Positions 57,319-64,000 of a DNA stretch of 64,000 bases are shown one piece after another. Below the pieces are notes generated by a model, which saw only the letters and a list, made by a program, of their open reading frames with translations, made no database searches and had not been told where the DNA came from. Made by a program: the position numbers and the translations under genes. The stretch's first letter is position 1; each line of letters starts with the position of its first letter. This DNA comes from Apodemus sylvaticus (lineage: Eukaryota; Chordata; Mammalia; Rodentia; Muridae): positions 129,191,935-129,255,934 of the forward strand of contig NC_067473.1 in NCBI RefSeq assembly GCF_947179515.1, read 5' to 3'.

Positions 57319-57767
57319 TATGCACATATGTACACACATGTTTGCAAATGCATAAGCATATATCACACCACAAATAGAAAAATTTGAGAAGTGTTTGAAC
57401 AAGCAGGTTATAAAGAATATTGCAATGACTTCTATGTCTTTATTGCCCTGCTTTAAGAAATAAGATATTACCAGAATAACAATGAAGTCCCAAGGTTTTT
57501 GGCCCTCTCTGGAAAATAGCTTATGTCAAGTATGACAACTGCTGCTCCCCAATCCCTCAATTTTCTTTGTATTTTTTGTTACATTTAATGACTCCAGGCA
57601 ATCTGAACTGTTATAGCCACATTAAAAATATATCACATGACTCCCTGACAAGGCTCATGTCTGCCTCCAGCTTGGCTTTTTATCTTCTTTGCACAATGTC
57701 AAATTTAGAAGATTCACGATCCATATGGTTCTAATCCATCCTCAATGCACTTCAAACATTTAAACAT
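57319..57767. other. Unique DNA
   Basis: Nothing recognised. Confidence 0.4.
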
Positions 57768-57970
57768 TACATTTATTTAAGTGTGTGTGTGCATGAGTGT
57801 GTGTGTGCATGAGTGTGTGTGCACACATGTGGAGATTAGATGATAGTGGGCAGGAGTTAGTTCTTTTCATCATGTGGATCACAACTATGTGGCTCACAAA
57901 TACTGGCCTTATGTTATCAGTCTTCGGAACAAGTACCTTCATTCCTGAGCCACCTCACTTGCCTTTTAAT
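57768..57970 (-). mobile_element. B2-superfamily SINE (B3A-like) with TG-rich tail
   Basis: A TG-rich tail (57781-57830), ATGATAGTGGGCAGGAGTTA, CATCATGTGGATCACAACTA, TATCAGTCTTCGGAACAAGT and CCTGAGCCACCTCACTTGCC follow the reversed SINE order ending in the pol III head. Confidence 0.65.
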
Positions 57971-58411
57971 TTGTATACTTTGATTATTCACTCTATGAAT
58001 AGCACACTATCACTTCATGGCTATTGCATACTGCTAACATTATGTCATACATATACATATGCCATATATATTACACATTTATATAATTCTATATTAGTAT
58101 GAATATCTTTACATGAATATGTTTGTGTTTGAGACAGTGTGAAGCAATTATAAACATGTGAAAATATTTTATATAAGATAGCTACATAATATTTAACATC
58201 TTATTTTTCAAATAAACAGTCAAATATTGCAAACTATTATATTTGAATTATTATAAGAAAAGTTTATTCTACCTTAACGGCTCAATGGTTTTTAACCATA
58301 AACTTTTATTGACATCATTAAATTTTCCTCTGGAGTGATGGTAGCAATGTACCGGAAGAAGGTTCAGGTAGTAACCATTTTTCTTAACACTTGACATTAG
58401 CGTTTTACATC
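57971..58411. other. AT-rich unique DNA
   Basis: ATACATATGCCATATATATT-type sequence; no element or gene recognised. Confidence 0.4.
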
Positions 58412-59068
58412 TGTTTTTTTTAAATATTTTATTTTCTATATTCTTTGTTTACATTCCAAATGATTTCCCCTTTCCCGGATACCCTCTCCCCATATGTCCC
58501 ATAAACCTTCTTCTCTCCATCCATTCTCCAATCACCCCCCTCCTTCTTTTCTCTGTCCTTATATTCCCCTCCAATGCTAGATCAATCCTTTCCAGGATCA
58601 GGACCCTCTCCATACTTCTTCATGGGAGTCATTTGTTATGCGATTTGTGCCTTGGGTATTCAGGGCTTCTGGGCTAATTAATATCCACTTATCAGAGATT
58701 GCATTCCATGTGTATTCTTTTGTGACAGGGTTACCTCACTTAGGATGATATTTTCCAGATCAAACCATTTGCCTAAAAATTTTGTGAATTCATTGTTTCT
58801 AATTGCTGAGTAGTATTCCATTGTGTAAATATACCACCTTTTCTGTATCCATTCCTCCTTTGAGAGGTATCTGGGTTCTTTCCAGCTTCTGGCTATTATA
58901 AATAAGACTGCTATGAACATAATGGAGCATGTGTCTTTATTGTATGCCGGGGAATCCTTTGGGTATATGCCCAGGAGAGGTATAGCAGGGTCCTCCGAAA
59001 GTGTCATGTCCAATTTTCTGAGGAACCACCAGACTGATTTCCAAAGTGGTTGTACCATCTTACAGCCT
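58412..59068 (-). mobile_element. Older 5'-truncated L1 fragment
   Basis: A T-run (A-tail) at 58412-58421 is followed by L1 3' UTR text (GTTTACATTCCAAATGATTT) and the ORF2 C-terminus on the minus strand (58678-59058, ending SGY, with IPLLGIYPKDSPAYNKD). It stops at about 59068 just before the cysteine-rich region. It differs in many codons from the two younger copies and has no exact target duplication that I could find. Confidence 0.85.
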
Positions 59069-59120
59069 TGTGTTTTGTGTTCTTTTTCCCCCTCATTCCT
59101 GCAAGTCTAGACTTCTTTTT

Positions 59121-59133
59121 AAGAATTTTCACA
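59121..59133. repeat. L1 target-site duplication, left copy
   Basis: AAGAATTTTCACA, 13 bases, identical to 60975-60987. Confidence 0.9.
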
Positions 59134-59956
59134 GAAACTCTGTAACCTTATGAGGTCCCATTTGTCAATTCTTGCTCTTAGAGCATACGCTATTGGTGTT
59201 CTGTTCAGAAACTTTCTCCCTGTACCGATGTCCTCAAGGGTCTTCCCCAGTTTCTTTTCTATTAGCTTCAGAGTGTCTGGCTTTATGTGGAGGTCCTTGA
59301 TCCATTTGGATTTGAGCTTAGTACAAGGAGACAAGGATGGAACAATTCGCATTCTTCTGCATGCTGACCTCCAGTTGAACCAGCACCATTTGTTGAAAAG
59401 GCTATCTTTTTTCCATTGGATGTTTTCAGCCTCTTTGTCGAGGATCAAGTGGCCATAGGTGTGTGGGTTCATTTCTGGATCTTCAATCCTGTTCCATTGA
59501 TCCTCCTGCCTGTCACTGTACCAATACCATGCAGTTTTTAACACTATTGCTCTGTAGTATTGCTTGAGGTCAGGGATACTGATTCCCCCAGATTTTCTTT
59601 TGTTGCTGAGAATAGTTTTAGCTATCCTGGGTTTTTTGTTGTTCCAGATGAATTTGATAATTGCTCTTTCTAACTCTGTGAAGAATTGAGTTGGGATTTT
59701 GATGGGTATTGCATTGAATCTGTATAGTGCTTTAGGCAAAATGGCCATTTTAACTATATTGATTCTACCGATCCATGAGCATGGGAGGTTTTCCCATTTT
59801 TTGAGGTCTTCTTCCATTTCCTTCTTCAGAGTCTTGAAGTTCTTGTCATACAGATCTTTCGCATGTTTGGTAAGAGTCACCCCAAGATACTTTATACTGT
59901 TTGTGGCTATTGTGAAGGGGGTCATTTCCCTAATTTCTTTCTCAGCCTGCTTATCC
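59134..59956 (-). pseudogene. L1 ORF2 fragment (copy 2, inverted 5' segment)
   Basis: About 275 uninterrupted codons of the ORF2 region downstream of the reverse transcriptase active site: PCSWIGRINIVKMAILPKAL, ISIPDLKQYYRAIVLKTAW, YWYSDRQEDQWNRIEDPEMN. The RT catalytic motif is upstream and not present. It reads out into flanking DNA at its C-terminus. It shares about 390 bases with copy 1 (46396-46790). Confidence 0.93.
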
Positions 59957-60716
59957 AAAGGACACCATCAAGAGGACAGATCGGCAACCAACAAATTGGG
60001 AAAAGATCTTCACCAATCCTACATCAGATAGAGGGCTAATATCCAATATATATAAAGAACTCAAGAAGTTAGACTCCAGAAAACCGAACAACCCTATTAA
60101 AAAATGGGGTACAGAGTTAAACAAAGAATTCTCACCTGAAGAACTTCGGATGGCAGAGAAGCATCTTAAAAAATGCTCAACTTCATTAGTCATTAGGGAA
60201 ATGCAAATCAAAACAACCCTAAGATTTCATCTTACACCAGTCAGAATGGCTAAGATTAAAAATTCAGGAGACAGCAGGTGTTGGAGAGGGTGCGGAGAAA
60301 GAGGAACACTCCTCCACTGCTGGTGGGGTTGCAAATTGGTACAACCACTCTGGAAATCAGTCTGGCGGTTCCTCAGAAAACTGGGCACCTCACTTCCAGA
60401 AGATCCTGCTATACCACTCCTGGGCATATACCCAGAGGATTCCCCACCATGAAATAAGGATACATGCTCTACTATGTTCATAGCAGCCCTATTTATAATT
60501 GCCAGATGCTGGAAAGAACCCAGGTATCCCTCAACAGAAGAGTGGATGCAAAAAATGTGGTATATCTCCACAATGGAGTACTATTCAGCCATTAGAAACA
60601 ATGAATTCATGAAATTCTTAGGCAAATGGATGGAGCTAGAGAACATCATACTAAGTGAGGTAACCCAGACTCAAAAGGTGAATCATGGTATGCACTCACT
60701 AATAAGTGGTTATTAA
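59957..60716 (+). pseudogene. L1 ORF2 C-terminus (copy 2, 3' segment)
   Basis: It continues from KDTIKRTDRQPTNWEKIFT through the cysteine-rich motif CWRGCGERGTLLHCWWGC to the natural end SGY. A TGA at 60450-60452 replaces the Cys codon found in copy 1 after EDSPP, so the reading is broken there. Not functional. Confidence 0.92.
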
Positions 60717-60974
60717 CCTAGAAAACTGGAATACCCAAAACATAATCCACACATCAAATGAGATACAAGAAGAAAGCAGGAGTGGTCCCTGGTTCTGGAA
60801 AGACTCAGTGAAACAGTATTTGGCAAAACCAGAACGGGGAACTGGGAAGGAGTGGGAGGGAGGACAGGGGAAGAGAAGGGGGCTTACGGGACTTTTGGGG
60901 AGTGGGGGGGGCTAGAAAAGGGGAAATCATTTGAAATGTAAATAAATTATATCGAATAAAAAAAAAGAAAAAAA
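60717..60974 (+). other. L1 3' UTR with G-runs and A-tail
   Basis: The 3' UTR carries several G-runs (60844-60923), including eight Gs at 60904-60911, typical of the L1 polypurine/G-quadruplex region. It ends GAAATGTAAATAAATTATAT, CGAATAAA and the A-tail. This end is the main reason for suggesting rat. Confidence 0.8.
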
Positions 60975-60987
60975 AAGAATTTTCACA
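60975..60987. repeat. L1 target-site duplication, right copy
   Basis: AAGAATTTTCACA, identical to 59121-59133. Confidence 0.9.
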
Positions 60988-61112
60988 ATCATGGAGAATT
61001 TATATTCTAAAAATTGCTTCTCCTTAACTTTTACAGAGTTTTTAACTAGTTTATCTTTTAATTGATTACTAAGTGTTCTTAGAAGTTCTGGAGATTGGTC
61101 TTCAGGCTATGT

Positions 61113-61149
61113 TATCTTTGGCTACTATTTGTATCTTTGGCTACTATTT
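61113..61149. repeat. 19-base tandem duplication
   Basis: TATCTTTGGCTACTATTT occurs twice, separated by one G, with no mismatch. Confidence 0.9.
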
Positions 61150-63604
61150 TTTAGTGTATTCTTCAATCTTGTGTCATCTTACTGTTTTCAGACTGGACTT
61201 GAATTCTCCTGTATTTTTATCCTCACCTCCTCTTGTGTTTAACTTCAAGCTTCCTATCTGCATTGTCCTTTCTAGTTAGGGTTCATTACCACTTAACTTT
61301 TATGACTGTTTCATAACACAGCCGCTTGGAGAATGTTTCGTGGCACTAAGTTCCTCGTGCTCCTCTCTGTATTTCTAAAGCTCTTCATGTTTACCTGTGA
61401 AGACCTTTTCACATCTCACCTCAGTGAAATAACTGTGTTGAAGAAGAAAATAGTATGTGGTAGAGACGCACCCACACAGTTGGCTTTGGACACATCCCCT
61501 TAGCAGTCTATCTAGAACAGCGGATGCAGTGACCTTAGAAACATGCCCAGCCAAGGTTCAGCTACAGGATCCATCTCTTGTACAAAAGCTCTGCTTCTTT
61601 GTTGGCAACATTCTATTGGGTCCATATTATCAGACATGTTTAAACAAAAATATTAGTTTATTCTAATATTCAAAGGTAATTTTTGCACTCAAGAAATGAA
61701 AAGTACCAAATGTAGTTTTGGATAGTCTAGAAAAAATATTCCATGAATAGTTTCTCCTACTCCATTCTTTTCTAACTATTGAGATTTTGGTGAGCATAAA
61801 TTTGGAGACATAACCAGTGCATTCTGTTCTCTTGTGTGAATGACAAGGGCATGCTCTGGCATGTCTATTATTTTGAAGCTGGGATTAAACCCAACTAAGG
61901 GAGTGGGGGAGGAGCCCAACACACCAAATTGTGCATTATTTACACATTTCAATATTTAATTTCCTGTCTCCATTACACAGGTTTTAGTATGCAGATTATT
62001 TGCCCAACATAATTTATCAGTTCCTTGTTAGATACTATTCTCCTCTGGGTACATATTGTTCATATTTAGAAATTCTTATTAATGCCGAGAATCACATTGT
62101 TTATCCAACAAAATTATTACAGCTTTGATGAAGCTTTTAAAGTGTAACATGTAAATCACTATTTTCTCACTTTCCTAAGCAGCTGAATTTTTGATCTGGT
62201 GGATTATTATGGTCTAGAAGATATTTAGTCTTAGGCTGAGAAAATGCACAAGATGATACAGTAATGCATAGAGCAGGCTATTTAATTAGAACTGCTGTTA
62301 ATGACAAATTGCTGTGGTGGTGACTACCCCCTCCGCCAAATTGCCTTTTCTAGGGAGATAAATGAGTGGTGCTAACCCATGTTGTTATAAATAGGATGAG
62401 GCCAATATTTAAAGATATAAGTGCTACCCTAAATAATGACAGGATGGAAGAAGCCAAGTGGATATTTAAGTATTTACAATCACTTGGTTTCCAAATTGCC
62501 TGTTGGCTATTTCACCTGGGAAAATATTAAAGGCATCTTTGACTGAAACAATGTCTTAAGAGCATTGTGCTACATGAGATGATATAGATGATTTCCTTTG
62601 ATGTTTACATAGGTTTGAGCTCACACTCAGTGAGGCTATCCCAATCACATCCATCATACGAATTACCAAGAAAGACAAAATAAATTTGTCTCTTAATTTC
62701 TTAGTGTCTTTGAGAAAATACTGTAACCTCCTTATTTGTAAGCATAGGTTTCACCTGTGAGAATGAGGATTATGCATGCAACATTCTTATATACTAAAAA
62801 TACCACGTGTCTGGAAGATTGCAACTTTGCCCAGTCATTTTTCTAACTGTGGTTGCATTTTGTCTTTCTTGTATCCTTAGTGTGTTAGACTCTCTGTTTA
62901 GTAACAATGGGCCTAATACAAACTTGCAAGGAGAAACATACATTTTTGACCCATGGCTTCATGAGTTTTATTCCAGTGACCTTGAGAGTCTGTTGATTCT
63001 GGGCCCATACTGGGGCAGAACGTCATGGCTCTGTGTACGCTGGCCAAAAGCTACTTGCGGTAGGAAGAAGCACAGAGACAGGAGTTGTCTTGGGCCCCTT
63101 CAAAAGCATTTTCCTCTTACTTCCTAGAGCTTTCCACTCCTTCCCTATCTGCTACCAATTGGAGAGCAAACCATCAAACCACAGGACAGTGGGAGACATT
63201 TCACAATCAAACATAACTCTTGCACTGATAGAACATTTCATCTGGCCCCTCGGAAAACAGCACAGAAGCCAACCTTAAGTTAGGCTTATTATGCAGTGCT
63301 TTCCTGCAGCAGGCAAAGGGGAATACATTGAACAACACGCAGAGCAAGTTTCTCATGCCAGTAATGGAGGCATGAATGCTGGGGCGAAATGATTCCAAAA
63401 CTGCATCTATGGTCTTTTGTCTCTGGCAGTCTTTCAGCATCTTCTGCATGCTTTTGGTTTGGAGTTTTCTTCACTGCTAACATACCATTCAGGATGCATT
63501 CCGTTGTGGTGGAGCACTTGCTTGACATTTTAAGAATGTTTAGTGACTCCATTTCTGCCCTATTTGAATAAAGTCTGCAAGGTAAAGAACATCTATTCTT
63601 AGAA
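61150..63604. other. Repeat-poor unique DNA
   Basis: No transposon recognised in 2.4 kb. The stretch 62000-62600 (TTTAATTAGAACTGCTGTTA, ATGACAAATTGCTGTGG) looks like conserved non-coding DNA. A 106-codon open frame at 62807-63127 has no recognisable domain and no supporting signals. Confidence 0.4.
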
Positions 63605-63608
63605 TTGA

Positions 63609-63639
<31 letters not shown>

Positions 63640-63690
63640 TTCTTGTCCTTGCTGTCTTCTCCTTCTTTTCTTCTTTGTCTTCTTTGCGTT
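63605..63690. repeat. (CCT)n/(TTC)n pyrimidine-rich tract
   Basis: TTCCTCCTCCTCCTCTTCCT grades into TTC units with interruptions. Confidence 0.9.
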
Positions 63691-64000
63691 ATTATTTTTT
63701 TTTTTTTAGCAATAATTCTTCAACTTTCCAACAAACACTCAGAGGCTCTTATGATGGAATGCAACAAAGCCCTCACTAAACTTCTAAAAACATGTTTTTA
63801 TAGGCTGATAAGTGAGTTCTTTTTGTAAGTGTACTGCAACCTGACCTAACAGTCCTGCCATATTTGGAGATCAGCTGTAGTTACTTGGGTAGTCTTCAAA
63901 AGTCTCTCACCATAAGACTGATCCTGACAAGTCTTCATCTAGTTTCATCTTGAATTCCTGCGGTGGCAGAGAAGTTACCTGCAAAATGAGCTGACTGACA
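63691..64000. other. Unique DNA
   Basis: A T-run of about 14 bases at 63696-63709; nothing else recognised. Confidence 0.4.

Larger units (their letters stand above)
59134..60974 (+). mobile_element. L1 retrotransposon, 5'-truncated with 5' inversion (copy 2)
   Basis: 59134-59956 reads ORF2 on the minus strand; 59957-60974 continues ORF2 on the plus strand through the 3' UTR, an AATAAA signal and an A-tail. The join skips only about five bases of ORF2. Exact 13-base duplications flank the whole. This is a textbook twin-priming product. It sits 52 bases from the truncated end of an older L1 of opposite orientation. Confidence 0.95.

Noticed and set aside
59119..59958. 279-codon minus frame as a host gene
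   Set aside because: It is L1 ORF2, truncated, inverted and flanked by a target duplication.
62807..63127. 106-codon plus frame
   Set aside because: No domain, no splice or promoter support and no visible family resemblance; within the range expected by chance.
1..64000. tRNA, snRNA or rRNA genes
   Set aside because: The tRNA-like text found belongs to SINE heads; no intact cloverleaf and no U6, 7SK or rRNA signatures were seen by eye. A covariance-model search would be needed to exclude small RNAs.

Overview
The window looks like nuclear DNA of a muroid rodent. The evidence is its repeats: B3- and B4-type SINEs, ID-like (tRNA-Ala-derived) fragments, the rodent hAT element URR1, ERVL and MaLR-type LTRs, and murine LINE-1 (L1) 3' ends. 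The youngest L1 copies end in a G-rich 3' UTR followed by a 3' end reading ATATCGAATAAA. I associate this form with rat L1, so Rattus or a close relative is my best guess; this comes from memory and was not checked by a search. I found no complete protein-coding gene, no RNA gene and no CpG island. Nearly all long open frames are L1 ORF2 remnants or stop-free reading through simple repeats. The window is best read as intergenic or deep intronic DNA.

Layout. 0-5 kb: two URR1 copies, three minus-strand B3 SINEs, LTR fragments in opposing orientation and a TG-rich block. 5-20 kb: mostly unique sequence with scattered B4-type SINEs, a third URR1 that split an older LTR (13.4-13.7 kb), an ERVL-type solo LTR (17.2-17.7 kb) and one exon-like 70-base segment with good splice sites (19,382-19,451). 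20-32 kb: the most repeat-poor part, with candidate conserved non-coding DNA, ancient L2 and MIR pieces and one composite pyrimidine repeat. 32-44 kb: very long polypurine/polypyrimidine tracts, including about 550 bases of CCCT-type repeat. 45-47 kb: a three-level nest, B4 SINE split by a solo LTR that was split by an L1 with an inverted 5' part. 47-58 kb: B4 SINEs, MIRs and a 5'-truncated L1 3' UTR with a 17-base target duplication. 58-61 kb: an old L1 fragment next to a second L1 with an inverted 5' part. 61-64 kb: mostly unique.

No genes act together here. What can be read is an insertion history: ancient L2/MIR/LTR layers, then URR1 and B-type SINEs, then murine L1 insertions whose target-site duplications are still exact. 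I saw no undescribed biological system. The points most worth following are the exon-like segment, the paired twin-primed L1s with precise breakpoints, the clustering of triplex-capable tracts and the repeat-poor islands.
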